DNA of 64,000 nucleotides. Origin: Caballeronia humi. GTDB lineage: Bacteria; Pseudomonadota; Gammaproteobacteria; Burkholderiales; Burkholderiaceae. Below, piece by piece: positions 1-8,998 of this stretch. Numbering within the stretch: the first letter of the stretch is position 1; every line of letters begins with the position of its first letter. Location of the stretch: NCBI RefSeq assembly GCF_001544475.1, contig NZ_FCNW02000015.1, positions 1 through 64,000 on the forward strand, in the 5' to 3' direction. Both the position numbers and the translations under genes were made by a program. Under the pieces are notes generated by a model. The model was not told the DNA's origin. It did no database searches and worked only from the letters and a program-made list of their open reading frames with translations.

Positions 1-136
1 CTTCCTCGACAGCAATCTCATCGAACGGGTTCATCGACATCTTCACGTTCGCGATATCGACGCCGCTGCCGTCCGATCTCACGCGGACCTTGACGTTGTA
101 GTCGACCACTCGCTTCACAGGCACAAGAATCTTCAT
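1..136 (-). CDS. etfB: Electron transfer flavoprotein beta subunit, N-terminal part (cut by window edge)
   Basis: Only about 45 codons lie in the window; the gene runs off base 1. The peptide begins [20 protein letters not shown] and continues through [12 protein letters not shown], the typical EtfB opening. EtfB pairs with EtfA to carry electrons from acyl-CoA dehydrogenases to ETF:ubiquinone oxidoreductase. It sits 34 bp downstream of two acyl-CoA dehydrogenase genes on the same strand, so it is probably the tail of that operon and their electron acceptor. A complete second etfB lies at 46774-47523 with a very similar N-terminus, so the genome has at least two ETF sets tied to different catabolic operons. 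Confidence 0.9.
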   Translation of the reverse strand, partial: MKILVPVKRVVDYNVKVRVRSDGSGVDIANVKMSMNPFDEIAVEE

Positions 137-170
137 TTCCGCTTTCCAGTTCGTTTAGCGCGACATGCGC

Positions 171-1310
171 TCAAGACATCAACGCCCGCCCCAACTCGAT
201 ATATCGCGCAAGATGGTGATCCTCGTCGCCCAGTTGATGGTCGATCATCACGAGGCGCTTTGAGTAATGAGAGAGCGGCAGCTCCCACGTCATCCCTATG
301 CCGCCATGCAACTGGATCGACTCTTCAGCGACCAGCGCACCAATGCGTCCAATTGAATACTTCGCCGCCGACAGCGCACGCTCACGCTCGATGCCTTCGC
401 CACCGACGGCCGCAGCCGCATTGATTGCCGCCGAACGCGCCTGTTCGATCTCCAGCAGAAGATCCGCCATGCGATGTTGAAGCGCCTGAAACGTCCCGAT
501 GGGCACGCCGAACTGCTTGCGCGTGCGCAGATATTCAAGCGTATGTTCCTTGGCGACGTCCATCGCGCCAACCGCTTCCGAAGCAAGCGCGACGAGGCCA
601 TAACCCACTGCGTGCGCAAGCGTCGGGAAACCAGCGCCTTCGGTGCCGACGAGGGCATCGGAATCGAGTTCGACGTTTTCGAGCGACACCTCCGCCGCCC
701 GCCCGCCGTCGATCTTGCGATACCCACGCACCCGCATGCCTGGCGCATTGCGCGGAACCAGGAAGAGCGAAATGCCCGCCTGATCGTGCTCGCCGTTCGA
801 CGTGCGCGCCGACACAAGCAAGATATCGGCGTGCTCGCCCTGCTGGACGACACCTTTCGCACCGTTCAGCACCCAGCCGTCGGCACGCCGCGCGGCGCGC
901 GTCGTGACTCGCGCGAGCTCGTAGTGCGATCCGGGCTCGTCATGAGCGAACGCCGCGATCTCGGTCCCCTCGATCATTCTCGCGATGATCTCGCGTTGCG
1001 TGTCGTTGCCTGCCCGTCCAAGCGCGCGCCCGACGATCAGCGCATCGAGAAACGGCTCGACGACGAGCCCGCGCCCGAGCGCCTCGAACACCACGGCGAT
1101 ATCGAAGCCATCCCCGCCGAAGCCGCCATCGGACTCTTCGAAGAAGGCGCCGACGATGCCGAGCTCGCAGAAACGCTGCCACTTGTCCCTGCTAAACCCT
1201 TCCTGCGAGCGCGCGATCCGGTCCCGGGCTTCGAATCCATACTGTTCGGCGATGAACCGGTTGAGCGAATCCGCAAGCATCCGGCGGTCGTCAGTGTGCT
1301 GAAAGTTCAT
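171..1310 (-). CDS. Acyl-CoA dehydrogenase, small-subunit type
   Basis: This 379-residue flavoprotein has the full acyl-CoA dehydrogenase fold: an N-terminal helical part, the central beta domain with FALxGxExG-like spacing around residue 130, and a C-terminal helical domain with YLRTRKQFGVPIGTFQALQH at about 250-270. The C-terminus reads LHGGIGMTWELPLSHYSKR then GDEDHHL and lacks the EGTNEI motif carrying the usual catalytic Glu. It resembles the small partner of pimeloyl-CoA or steroid-type two-gene dehydrogenases. The larger partner gene ends only 12 bp upstream, which supports a heteromeric enzyme; this is inference. The substrate is not deducible. Confidence 0.88.
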   Translation of the reverse strand: MNFQHTDDRRMLADSLNRFIAEQYGFEARDRIARSQEGFSRDKWQRFCELGIVGAFFEESDGGFGGDGFDIAVVFEALGRGLVVEPFLDALIVGRALGRAGNDTQREIIARMIEGTEIAAFAHDEPGSHYELARVTTRAARRADGWVLNGAKGVVQQGEHADILLVSARTSNGEHDQAGISLFLVPRNAPGMRVRGYRKIDGGRAAEVSLENVELDSDALVGTEGAGFPTLAHAVGYGLVALASEAVGAMDVAKEHTLEYLRTRKQFGVPIGTFQALQHRMADLLLEIEQARSAAINAAAAVGGEGIERERALSAAKYSIGRIGALVAEESIQLHGGIGMTWELPLSHYSKRLVMIDHQLGDEDHHLARYIELGRALMS

Positions 1311-1322
1311 GGTGCGAATCCT

Positions 1323-2531
1323 TTAGAGCCCGAGAATCATCTTTGAGATGATGTTCTTCTGAATTTCATTGGCGCCGCCAAAGATGGACAGCTTGCGGTT
1401 GTTGAAGTACTGCGCGGCCGCACTCGATGCATCCTCGGGACCGACCGGCGCGCCGTCGTAATCTTCCTCCAGCGCTTCCTCGATGTACGGCTGAGCGTAC
1501 GATCCCATCGCACGGCGCAGGAGCGACGAGATCTCCTGACGGATCTCGGTGCCGCGAATCTTGAGCATCGAACTCTCCGCGCCCGGGACGCCTCCGCCCG
1601 CCACCGCCGCGATCACACGCAAGTTCGTCGTTTTCATGTTCTCGAGATCGATCTCGACCCGCGCAATGCGGGCGGCGAACAACGGATCGTCGATGAGCGG
1701 GCGACCGTTGCATTTCACCTTGCTCGCCACCGATTTCAGGCGATTTAACGCCGCCACCGAAAAACCCACGCCCGCGATGTTGGTTCGCTCGTATGTCAGC
1801 AGATATTTGGCATAGGTCCAGCCCTTGTTCTCCTCGCCGACGAGGTTGTCGGCGGGAACGCGCACATCGGTGAAGAACACCTCGTTGACTTCGTGCTCTC
1901 CGTCGAGCGTGATGATCGGACGGACCTCGACGCCGGGCGTGTTCATGTCGATCAGCAAGAAGCTGATGCTCTCCTGCTTGCGCCTGTCCTGCGCCGTGCG
2001 TACGAGGCAGAAGATCATGTTCGCGTACTGCGCAAGCGTGGTCCACGTCTTCTGGCCGTTGACGACGTAGTAGTCGCTACCGTTCTCCGTCGTGCGCACG
2101 GCCGTCGTTCGCACCGCCGCCAGGTCGGAGCCCGCGCCCGGCTCCGAATAGCCCTGACACCACCAGTCGGACCCATCGAGAATGCGGGGCAGCCACCGGC
2201 GCTGCTGTGTTTCGCTGCCGTACTTGATGAGTACCGGCCCGAGCATGTTCACGCCGAAAGGCACAATGCGCGGCGCGCCGGCAATCGCGCATTCGTTTTC
2301 GAAAATGAACTTCTGCACCGGCGTCCAACCCGGACCGCCATGTTCCTTCGGCCAGTGATTCGCGAGCCATCCTCGCGCGTTGAGAATGCCGTGCCATTGC
2401 GCCATGTCTTCGCGCGTCAGGTGCTTGCCCGAATGTACTTTTTCCGCGATGCGGCCCGGCAACGAGGTGCGAAGGAAGTCCAGCACTTCGGCGCGAAACG
2501 CTTCTTCCTCGGCGGTAAATTTCAGATCCAT
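1323..2531 (-). CDS. Acyl-CoA dehydrogenase, large-subunit type
   Basis: A 402-residue acyl-CoA dehydrogenase starting MDLKFTAEEEAF. I preferred this ATG to an in-frame one 42 bp upstream because conserved sequence begins here. WCQGYSEPGAGSDLA (about residue 125) is the flavin/substrate loop. The C-terminus has FGGANEIQKNIISKMILG, where the usual EGTNEI catalytic Glu is replaced by Gly. A Glu in LLTYERTNIAG (about residue 245) lies where isovaleryl-CoA dehydrogenase and some steroid FadE enzymes carry theirs, so it is the likely base. With the adjacent small-type gene it may form an alpha2beta2 enzyme handling a ring-bearing or branched acyl-CoA. Confidence 0.9.
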   Translation of the reverse strand: MDLKFTAEEEAFRAEVLDFLRTSLPGRIAEKVHSGKHLTREDMAQWHGILNARGWLANHWPKEHGGPGWTPVQKFIFENECAIAGAPRIVPFGVNMLGPVLIKYGSETQQRRWLPRILDGSDWWCQGYSEPGAGSDLAAVRTTAVRTTENGSDYYVVNGQKTWTTLAQYANMIFCLVRTAQDRRKQESISFLLIDMNTPGVEVRPIITLDGEHEVNEVFFTDVRVPADNLVGEENKGWTYAKYLLTYERTNIAGVGFSVAALNRLKSVASKVKCNGRPLIDDPLFAARIARVEIDLENMKTTNLRVIAAVAGGGVPGAESSMLKIRGTEIRQEISSLLRRAMGSYAQPYIEEALEEDYDGAPVGPEDASSAAAQYFNNRKLSIFGGANEIQKNIISKMILGL

Positions 2532-2569
2532 GACTGATGCTCCATCCAGAGTGTGACGACGGCTCGATC

Positions 2570-4696
2570 TCAAGCCGCCCGATTCAGGCTTGCGAAGTTG
2601 GCTCCGCGTGCGACCAGCTCCACCAACAAGGGAGATGCGCGCCAGAAAAGCGGATCGTCCTTCGCGAACTCACGGATATCGGCCAGCACCGAATCGAGCC
2701 CGAACGTATCCGCGTAGTGCATCGGACCTCCGCGATAGCGCGGAAAGCCGAAGCCGTGAATCAAGGTTGCATCCACATCCAGAGGACGCAATGCGATGCC
2801 ATCGTGGACCACGTTCGCGCCCTCGTTGATCATCGCGGCCATGTAGCGGCGCACGATCTGCTCGTCGCTGAACACGCGCGGCGCGACGCCCGCCCGCTCA
2901 CGCTCGGTAGCGATGATCAACTCGACCTCGGGGTCCGGCTTGCCGATGCGCGCGCCTTCGTCATATCGGTAGAAGCCGCGACCGGTTTTCTGGCCGAACC
3001 AGCCCCGTTCGCATAGCTCGTCGGAAATGCGCACATAACGCGCATGCGGATCGCGAGTTAAAGCACGACGCTTGCGCGCTGCCCAGCCGATATCGCCGCC
3101 CGCGAGGTCGATGACCTGATACGGGCCCATCGGAAATCCGAAGTCGCGCACGGCCTTGTCGATCTGATACGGCGATGCGCCGTCCTCCATCAGATGGTCC
3201 GCCGCCGCTCGATAAACCGCGAGCATCCGGTTGCCGATAAAACCGTCGCACACGCCCGCCCGCACACCGACCTTGCGCAGCTTCTTCGCGAGGTCGAACG
3301 CGGTCGCGACGACATCGGCGCTCACGCGCGGGGGCACGACGACTTCGAGGAGCTTCATGATGTTTGCCGGCGAGAAGAAATGCAGGCCCAGCACATCGTG
3401 CGGACGCGAAATGCTTGCGGCGATTTCATCGATGTCGAGATACGACGTGTTGGTCGCGAGCACGGCGCCTTGCTTGCACGCGCGATCGAGTTCGGTGAAC
3501 ACCGCCTTCTTGACCGCCATGTCTTCGAACACGGCTTCGATGACGATATCGGCGTCGGCGAGCGCATCGTATGACGTGTCCCCGTGGAAGCACTGGAGCG
3601 CCCGCGCTTTCGTTTCCTGTGTCAGACGGCCCTTTCCGATCAGACCGTCGTACACTTTTTCGACGTGCGCGCGGCCACGCTGCAACGCGTCGCCGTCACG
3701 TTCGATCATCGTGACCGACAGACCGGCGTCCAGCAGCGCAACGGCTATCCCCGCACCCATCGTGCCCCCGCCCACGACGCCGACCGAACGAATCGGGCGC
3801 GATCGGGCGGCCCGCGTTTCGGGCGACTTCTGTACTTCGCGCTCGGCAAAGAACGCATGCACGAGCCCCGCGCGCTGCGGGCTGTCGGCGCATTCGAGGA
3901 ATTGCTCGCGCTCGAACCGCAGACCCTCCTCGAATGACAGGTTCGCCGCGGCTGCCACGCAGTCGATGATCTTCATCGGCGAAAGCAGGCCGCGTGTTTT
4001 TTTCTGCGTGTTGGCGCGTGCGGCGGCGATCGCGGTAGCGCTCGCTTGCTGGTCCGCAAGTCCGCGCGCATCCCTCGTGCGGCGGGGCGCGGCCTGCGTC
4101 GCGATCAGCTCGTGGGCATAGGCCAGCCCTTCGTTCAACACGTCAGCGCTTTGCCCGACGCGATCGACGAGACCGAGCCGCAGCGCCTCCTGCGCATCCA
4201 CATGGCGCCCGCTCAACATCAGCGACAACGCAGATTCGGCACCCACGAGGCGCGTCGCGCGCTGTGTGCCTCCCGCGCCGGGCAACAGCCCCAGTTGAAC
4301 CTCCGGCAGTCCGAGCTTTGCGCCCTCGACAACGATCCGGTAGTGCGAAGCCAGCGCGACCTCGAGGCCTCCCCCGAGCGCGGCGCCATGAATCGCCGCG
4401 ACGACAGGCTTGCCGCAAGCCTCGATACGATTGCATACGTCAGGCAACGCGGGTGGCTGCGCCGGCATCCCGAATTCGCGGATATCCGCACCGGCGATGA
4501 AGTTCCGACCCGCCCCCACAATCAGGACAGCGCGCACCGACGGATTGACTTCCGCGGCATCGATCGCTTCGATGAGGCCACGCCGCACCACGGAATTAAG
4601 CGCATTGACGGGCGCATGGTCGATCGTCACGACAAGGATATTGCCGCGCAGTTCATGCTCGACGGTCGCGGATTCGGGCGCACTCAACAGCGTCAT
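2570..4696 (-). CDS. Fused enoyl-CoA hydratase / 3-hydroxyacyl-CoA dehydrogenase (FadJ/FadB type)
   Basis: A 708-residue bifunctional beta-oxidation protein. The start MTLLSAPESATVEHEL at 4696 follows an AGGAGAC-like ribosome site; the longer frame begins with unrelated residues. Residues 1-190 are a crotonase domain: ALGGGLEVALA and LGLPEVQLGLLPGAGG supply the two catalytic Glu residues. At about 295 the NAD-binding Rossmann motif GVVGGGTMGAGIA starts the dehydrogenase half, with LGLHFFSPANIMKLLEVV giving the catalytic His. Two C-terminal 3HCDH helical domains follow. It hydrates enoyl-CoA and oxidises the 3-hydroxyacyl-CoA. It leads the minus-strand operon with the acyl-CoA dehydrogenase pair and ETF, divergent from the LysR gene. 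Confidence 0.93.
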   Translation of the reverse strand: MTLLSAPESATVEHELRGNILVVTIDHAPVNALNSVVRRGLIEAIDAAEVNPSVRAVLIVGAGRNFIAGADIREFGMPAQPPALPDVCNRIEACGKPVVAAIHGAALGGGLEVALASHYRIVVEGAKLGLPEVQLGLLPGAGGTQRATRLVGAESALSLMLSGRHVDAQEALRLGLVDRVGQSADVLNEGLAYAHELIATQAAPRRTRDARGLADQQASATAIAAARANTQKKTRGLLSPMKIIDCVAAAANLSFEEGLRFEREQFLECADSPQRAGLVHAFFAEREVQKSPETRAARSRPIRSVGVVGGGTMGAGIAVALLDAGLSVTMIERDGDALQRGRAHVEKVYDGLIGKGRLTQETKARALQCFHGDTSYDALADADIVIEAVFEDMAVKKAVFTELDRACKQGAVLATNTSYLDIDEIAASISRPHDVLGLHFFSPANIMKLLEVVVPPRVSADVVATAFDLAKKLRKVGVRAGVCDGFIGNRMLAVYRAAADHLMEDGASPYQIDKAVRDFGFPMGPYQVIDLAGGDIGWAARKRRALTRDPHARYVRISDELCERGWFGQKTGRGFYRYDEGARIGKPDPEVELIIATERERAGVAPRVFSDEQIVRRYMAAMINEGANVVHDGIALRPLDVDATLIHGFGFPRYRGGPMHYADTFGLDSVLADIREFAKDDPLFWRASPLLVELVARGANFASLNRAA

Positions 4697-4756
4697 GGAT
4701 GCAGTCTCCTGATTGATGTTCGTACAACGTGTCCGTATTCTCAAGGGGACAGTCAT

Positions 4757-4796
4757 CCTTGACAATTACATAGACCGTTGACAGACTGTCAAACGG
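4757..4796. promoter_or_regulatory. LysR-type operator and divergent promoter
   Basis: A perfect 7+1+7 palindrome TTGACAGACTGTCAA lies at 4778-4792, extended by CCG and CGG flanks, with a further TTGACA copy at 4759-4764. It is in the 103-bp gap between the fused beta-oxidation gene and the LysR gene and ends 7 bp before the LysR ATG. On the minus strand the TTGACA at 4787-4792 can act as a -35 box with a TAATTG -10 eighteen bases on. The layout suggests LysR autoregulation together with control of the divergent operon; this is inference. Confidence 0.55.
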
Positions 4797-4799
4797 CTT

Positions 4800-5732
4800 A
4801 TGACAATCGAGACGATCTTGGACGTCAACGGACTGATCCTTCTGGTCGAAATCCTCGACGCGGGCAACCTGAGCGAAGCGGCGCGGCGTCTCAAGATGAG
4901 CCGCGCCAATGTCAGCTATCACTTGAGCCAGCTCGAGAAAGCGGTCGGCTTGCAGCTCGTGCGGCGGACCACGCGCCGCGTCGAGCCGACCGAGATCGGC
5001 CTGAAGCTCTACGAGCACGGACGGTCGATCCAGAACGCGCTGGTTGCGGCACAGGAATCGGTGTCGACCCTTGGCCAGCGGCTTCAGGGACGGGTTCGAC
5101 TCTCGGTGCCGAGCGGCTACGGTCAGCTCGTCATGTCGGAATGGCTGATCGCCTTCAAGCGCGAGTACCCCGATATCGTGCTGGAGGTGATGTTCGAGAA
5201 TCGCGTCGAAGACCTGATGCGCGACGAGGTGGACATCGCCGTGCGCGTCATGTCGGAGCCGCCGCAGAGTCTCGTCGCGCGCGACATGGGGCCGGTCCGC
5301 TATGTCGCCTGCGCCTCGCCGGCGTATGCCGCGCAGCACGGCATGCCGACGCAACTCGAAGGGCTGCGGATCGCACCGGTCATCACTGCGACCGTTGTGG
5401 GGAGGCAGACACGCGTCGCCGCTTATCTCGACGACGAACGTCATGAAGTCCTTCTCGAACCGACCCTCATCTCGGAAAACTTCCTCTTTCTGCGCGACGC
5501 GATCCTCGCCGGGCTGGGCGTGGGCCTCGTGCCGGACTACGTGGTCATCGAGGACATGCGTCGCGGCGACATCGTGACGGCGCTCGATGAATGGCGGCTC
5601 AGTATTTTCGGCACGAACATGTACATGCTCTACATGCCGAATCGCAACCACACGCGCGCCACCATGGCGTTTATCGACTTCGTGCTCGATCAGGCTCATC
5701 AGGCGGGACGCGGGCGGGTTTCGACGCGATAG
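4800..5732 (+). CDS. LysR-family transcriptional regulator
   Basis: A 310-residue regulator. Residues 10-70 form the winged helix-turn-helix (AGNLSEAARRLKMSRANVSY, then LSQLEKAVGLQLVRRTTRR), followed by the LysR substrate domain from about residue 90. It is divergent from the beta-oxidation operon at 171-4696 and separated from it by a 103-bp region with a strong palindrome, the standard arrangement for a LysR protein controlling its neighbour. The ATG at 4800 has no clear ribosome-binding site because the palindrome occupies that place, so translation may be weak or operator occupancy may directly block expression. The inducer is unknown. Confidence 0.92.
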   Translation: MTIETILDVNGLILLVEILDAGNLSEAARRLKMSRANVSYHLSQLEKAVGLQLVRRTTRRVEPTEIGLKLYEHGRSIQNALVAAQESVSTLGQRLQGRVRLSVPSGYGQLVMSEWLIAFKREYPDIVLEVMFENRVEDLMRDEVDIAVRVMSEPPQSLVARDMGPVRYVACASPAYAAQHGMPTQLEGLRIAPVITATVVGRQTRVAAYLDDERHEVLLEPTLISENFLFLRDAILAGLGVGLVPDYVVIEDMRRGDIVTALDEWRLSIFGTNMYMLYMPNRNHTRATMAFIDFVLDQAHQAGRGRVSTR

Positions 5733-5933
5733 CGTTGCAAGTGCGAAGCGCCGCCGTCGCGGATTCACCGGCAGCCAGAACCCTACCGAAAGACGGCCCG
5801 TCCACCACGAGCCAACGACGCACGCGCCTTCGCGGCGGATGACCTGCGCGCGCTGGGAGTCTGCGCTGCGTGGCCTTCGTCGCCGGAGCTCCGTCGGCTC
5901 GGATGCTGCGACGGGCCAACCATCAATCTAATA

Positions 5934-5943
5934 AAAGCGCTTT
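5934..5943. promoter_or_regulatory. Palindromic operator-like site AAAGCGCTTT
   Basis: A perfect 10-bp palindrome about 235 bp upstream of the aldehyde dehydrogenase start and 200 bp after the LysR stop. Its central CG resembles LacI/GalR-type operators. No LacI-family gene is in the window, so the binding protein is unknown and chance cannot be excluded. Confidence 0.25.
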
Positions 5944-6035
5944 CGGTTCACATTGCGGATCGTAGGCGAACCAAAAGCATTTCTCGACCTGAAGCGGAAA
6001 CTGGAACGCCCTTTTCCATACTCGGCGCGATCAAA

Positions 6036-6052
6036 ATTATCCTATAGACAAC
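6036..6052. promoter_or_regulatory. Candidate operator, imperfect repeat ATTAT-N7-ACAAC
   Basis: The sequence has the same arm length, spacing and right half (TAGACAAC) as the perfect GTTGT-N7-ACAAC repeat at 11222-11238. Both lie upstream of first genes of transcription blocks in the cluster that ends with an IclR regulator at 14303, so a shared IclR site is plausible but unproven. Confidence 0.35.
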
Positions 6053-6178
6053 TAATACACCCTATTTACAAACCTACGATGGCGCGCTACCGTTCACTAA
6101 CAGGGTGATTTTTCATTCGATCTGAACGCCAGACCCGGACGAACTTGCCCATTCCAATACCGGAGACAGAGACAAATC

Positions 6179-7612
6179 GTGCTTGATAAGAAACAGTTTT
6201 ATATCGGCGGGACGTGGGTCGCGCCGCTTGCCGTTCGCGAGTTTCGCGTTATCGATCCTTCGACTGAAGAGCCGTGCGCTGTGATCTCCATCGGCGAAGC
6301 GGCCGATGCTGATCGTGCGATCGAAGCGGCCCGTTCGGCATTCGAGGCTTGGTCACGTACCGCGCAGGCTGAGCGTCTGCGTCTGGTGGAGCGACTGCTC
6401 GACATCTACAAGCGGCGCGCGCCGGACATGGCAAGAGCAATCAGCCTGGAAATGGGTGCGCCGGTCGATCTGGCTCTGTCCGAACACGTCGGCGCCGGTG
6501 CCTATCACATCCGGAACTTCATCACGGCGTTTCGCGACTTTCGGTTCGAGCGGCCCCTCGGACCGCACGCGCCGAACGATCGCATTCTGATGGAGCCGAT
6601 TGGCGTGGCGGGCCTGATCACGCCGTGGAACTGGCCGATGAACCAGGTGACGCTCAAGGTCGTTCCGGCTTTGCTGGCCGGATGTACCACGGTGCTCAAG
6701 CCGTCGGAGATCGCGCCGCTGTCTTCCATGCTTTTCGCGGAGTATGTCCATGAAGCGGGCTTCCCGGACGGAGTGTTCAATCTCGTGAACGGCGACGGGA
6801 TCGGCGTGGGCGCCCGGCTGTCGTCGCATCCCGATGTCGACATGATCAGCTTCACCGGGTCGACTCGCGCCGGCATCGCGATATCGAAAGCGGCCGCCGA
6901 ATCGCTCAAGCGCGTGGCGCTCGAACTCGGCGGCAAGGGCGCCAATCTGGTTTTCGCGGATGCGGACCCCGAAGCCGTGAAGCGCGGCGTGCTCCATTGC
7001 TTCAAGAACACCGGGCAAAGCTGTAACGCGCCTACCCGCATGCTCGTCGAGCGCTCCGTTTATGAACGGGTTGTCGAGGAAGCCAGAAAGATCGCGGAGA
7101 GCGTGTCCGTCGATGCGGCGCACGCCCCCGGCACGCACATTGGCCCGCTCGCGTCCGAGGCGCAGTTTCAGCGAGTGCAGGAGATGATCGGGAAAGGCAT
7201 CGGCGAAGGCGCGCGCCTCGTTGCAGGAGGACTGGGCCGTCCAGAAGGCCATGAGACCGGCTATTTCGTGCGCCCTACCGTGTTCGCCGACGTCGATAAC
7301 GGCATGGCACTCGCGCGCGAGGAAATCTTCGGGCCGGTCCTCTCGATCATCCCGTTCGACAGCGAAGAGGAAGCGATCTCGATTGCCAACGATACGCCTT
7401 ACGGCCTGTCGAACTACGTTCAGTCGATGGACGGCGAGAAGCGCAATCGCGTCGCTTCACGACTGCGCTCCGGCATGGTCGAGATGAATGGCAAACCTCG
7501 CGGTGCAGGCTCGCCATTTGGTGGCGTCAAGGCATCCGGCCGCGCCCGCGAAGGCGGCGTCTGGGGAATCGAAGAGTTCCTGGAAGTCAAGGCTGTCTCG
7601 GGTTGGGCGTGA
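6179..7612 (+). CDS. Aldehyde dehydrogenase (NAD(P)-dependent)
   Basis: A 477-residue ALDH, full family length. It starts at GTG (MLDKKQFYIGGTWV) after GGAGACAGAG. It has PWNWPMNQVTLKVVPALLAG in the cofactor region (about 145), FTGSTRAG (about 225), VALELGGKGANLVF with the general-base Glu (about 250) and NTGQSCNAPTRML with the nucleophilic Cys (about 283). It oxidises an aldehyde to the acid. It opens a plus-strand cluster followed 58 bp later by a CaiB-type CoA transferase and then a ThDP decarboxylase, suggesting that decarboxylation yields an aldehyde, this enzyme makes the acid and the transferase activates it. Confidence 0.93.
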   Translation: MLDKKQFYIGGTWVAPLAVREFRVIDPSTEEPCAVISIGEAADADRAIEAARSAFEAWSRTAQAERLRLVERLLDIYKRRAPDMARAISLEMGAPVDLALSEHVGAGAYHIRNFITAFRDFRFERPLGPHAPNDRILMEPIGVAGLITPWNWPMNQVTLKVVPALLAGCTTVLKPSEIAPLSSMLFAEYVHEAGFPDGVFNLVNGDGIGVGARLSSHPDVDMISFTGSTRAGIAISKAAAESLKRVALELGGKGANLVFADADPEAVKRGVLHCFKNTGQSCNAPTRMLVERSVYERVVEEARKIAESVSVDAAHAPGTHIGPLASEAQFQRVQEMIGKGIGEGARLVAGGLGRPEGHETGYFVRPTVFADVDNGMALAREEIFGPVLSIIPFDSEEEAISIANDTPYGLSNYVQSMDGEKRNRVASRLRSGMVEMNGKPRGAGSPFGGVKASGRAREGGVWGIEEFLEVKAVSGWA

Positions 7613-7670
7613 ATCCGCCCGCCCGTCGTGATGCGACGGTTCGACGGAAGCTATTCAGAGGAGAAAGGTG

Positions 7671-8894
7671 ATGTCCAAAGCACTATCTGGCGTACGGGTG
7701 CTCGACTTGTCGCGAGTCCTGGCCGGACCGTGGGCTAGCCAGACGCTGGCCGATCTGGGCGCCGAAGTGATCAAGATCGAGCGGCCCAAGACGGGAGACG
7801 ATACCCGAGGATGGGGCCCGCCCTACCTCAAGGACGTGCAGGGCAACCTCACCGACGAGGCCGCCTACTATCTGGCAGCCAATCGTGGCAAAAAGTCGGT
7901 GACGCTAAACATTGCGCATGCCGAAGGTCAGGCCATCGTGCGAAAGCTGACGCGCGAGGCGGATGTGTTCATCGAGAATTACAAGGTCGGAGACATGGCG
8001 CGGTACGGGCTGTCGTATGAAGACCTCCGGGAGATCAACCCCCGTCTTATCTACTGCTCGGTCACCGGATTCGGACAGACGGGACCGCTTGCGCCGTTGG
8101 CCGGTTACGACTTCATCGTCCAGGCGATGGGCGGGCTCATGAGCATCACCGGCGAGCGCGACGATCAGCCCGGCGGCGGGCCGCAGAAGGTCGGCGTTGC
8201 CTTCGCCGACATCATGACGGGCATGTATTCGACTGTTGCGATCCTCGCTGCCATCGCGCAGCGCGAGAAGACCGGCACGGGCCAGTACATCGACATGGCC
8301 TTGCTTGATGTACAAATCGCCACGATGGCGAACATGAACCTGAATTACCTCGTTTCAGGCACGACGCCGAAGCGCCAGGGAAACGCGCATGCGAACATCG
8401 TTCCTTATCAGGTCTTCGACGCCAGAGACGGGCAGATGGTGATCGCCGTGGGAAACGACAGCCAGTTCGCAAAGTTCTGCGAGATCGCCGACTGCGCCCA
8501 CCTTTGCGCCGACCCGAGGTTCGCTACGAATGCGGGTCGTGTCGCGCATCGCGACACTCTCATACCGCTTCTTGAAGAAGTGATGCGGACGCGCTCGGTC
8601 GAACAATGGACGTCGCAACTCGCTTCGATCAGTGTGCCCGCAGGGCCGATCAACAGCATCGCGCAGGCCTTTGAACATCCGCAGGTCAGGCATCGGGAAA
8701 TGCGGATCGATATTCCGCACCCGTTGTCGGGCACGGTTCCCAGTGTTGCGAGCCCGATCCGCATGTCCGACTCGCCAGTAGCGTACGACAAACCGCCTCC
8801 GACACTGGGGCAACACACCGACGAGGTTCTCGCCACGCTGTGTGGCCTGACCGAAGACCAGATTCACGCACTTCGACGCGATGCGATCATCTAG
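7671..8894 (+). CDS. CaiB/BaiF (class III) CoA transferase
   Basis: A 407-residue class III CoA transferase that moves CoA from a donor acyl-CoA to a carboxylic acid. I chose ATG 7671 over GTG 7668 because of the AGGAG spacing. The N-terminus GVRVLDLSRVLAGPWASQTL followed by DLGAEVIKIERPKTGDDTR is the family CoA-binding signature. FADIMTGMYSTVAILAA holds the catalytic Asp (about residue 180) that forms the acyl and CoA anhydride/thioester. It lies between the aldehyde dehydrogenase and ThDP enzyme genes. Three other paralogs lie in the window (21208, 28640, 39905), each in its own operon. Confidence 0.93.
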   Translation: MSKALSGVRVLDLSRVLAGPWASQTLADLGAEVIKIERPKTGDDTRGWGPPYLKDVQGNLTDEAAYYLAANRGKKSVTLNIAHAEGQAIVRKLTREADVFIENYKVGDMARYGLSYEDLREINPRLIYCSVTGFGQTGPLAPLAGYDFIVQAMGGLMSITGERDDQPGGGPQKVGVAFADIMTGMYSTVAILAAIAQREKTGTGQYIDMALLDVQIATMANMNLNYLVSGTTPKRQGNAHANIVPYQVFDARDGQMVIAVGNDSQFAKFCEIADCAHLCADPRFATNAGRVAHRDTLIPLLEEVMRTRSVEQWTSQLASISVPAGPINSIAQAFEHPQVRHREMRIDIPHPLSGTVPSVASPIRMSDSPVAYDKPPPTLGQHTDEVLATLCGLTEDQIHALRRDAII

Positions 8895-8998
8895 GCATGG
8901 TCGGAACCCGCGTCGCTGACCGCGCAACCTAAATCTCAGTCAGTCCGGACAATGGCTTTGCGATTTGCCGGGCGAACTTTTGAAACCAGAGAGAGTAC

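Larger units (their letters stand above)
5733..6178. other. Intergenic region upstream of the aldehyde dehydrogenase operon
   Basis: No convincing gene lies in these 446 bp. The distal half is GC-rich and the proximal 240 bp are noticeably AT-richer, as expected for a promoter. It holds a perfect 10-bp palindrome AAAGCGCTTT at 5934-5943, LacI-operator-like in form, and the element ATTAT-N7-ACAAC at 6036-6052, whose right half TAGACAAC recurs upstream of the gene at 11300. A GGAG ribosome site precedes the GTG start at 6179. Confidence 0.5.

Noticed and set aside
471..1346. Long plus-strand open frame opposite the acyl-CoA dehydrogenase genes
   Set aside because: It mirrors codon bias of the real minus-strand gene in GC-rich DNA and encodes Arg/Ala-rich low-complexity sequence with no domain.
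4653..5768. A 371-codon minus-strand frame covering the LysR gene
   Set aside because: The opposite frame is an unmistakable LysR regulator; the antisense product has no domain features.
7623..7639. CCGTCG-TGATG-CGACGG hairpin between ALDH and CoA transferase genes
   Set aside because: Six-base arms without a T-run in an operon gap; such GC-rich mini-palindromes are frequent here.
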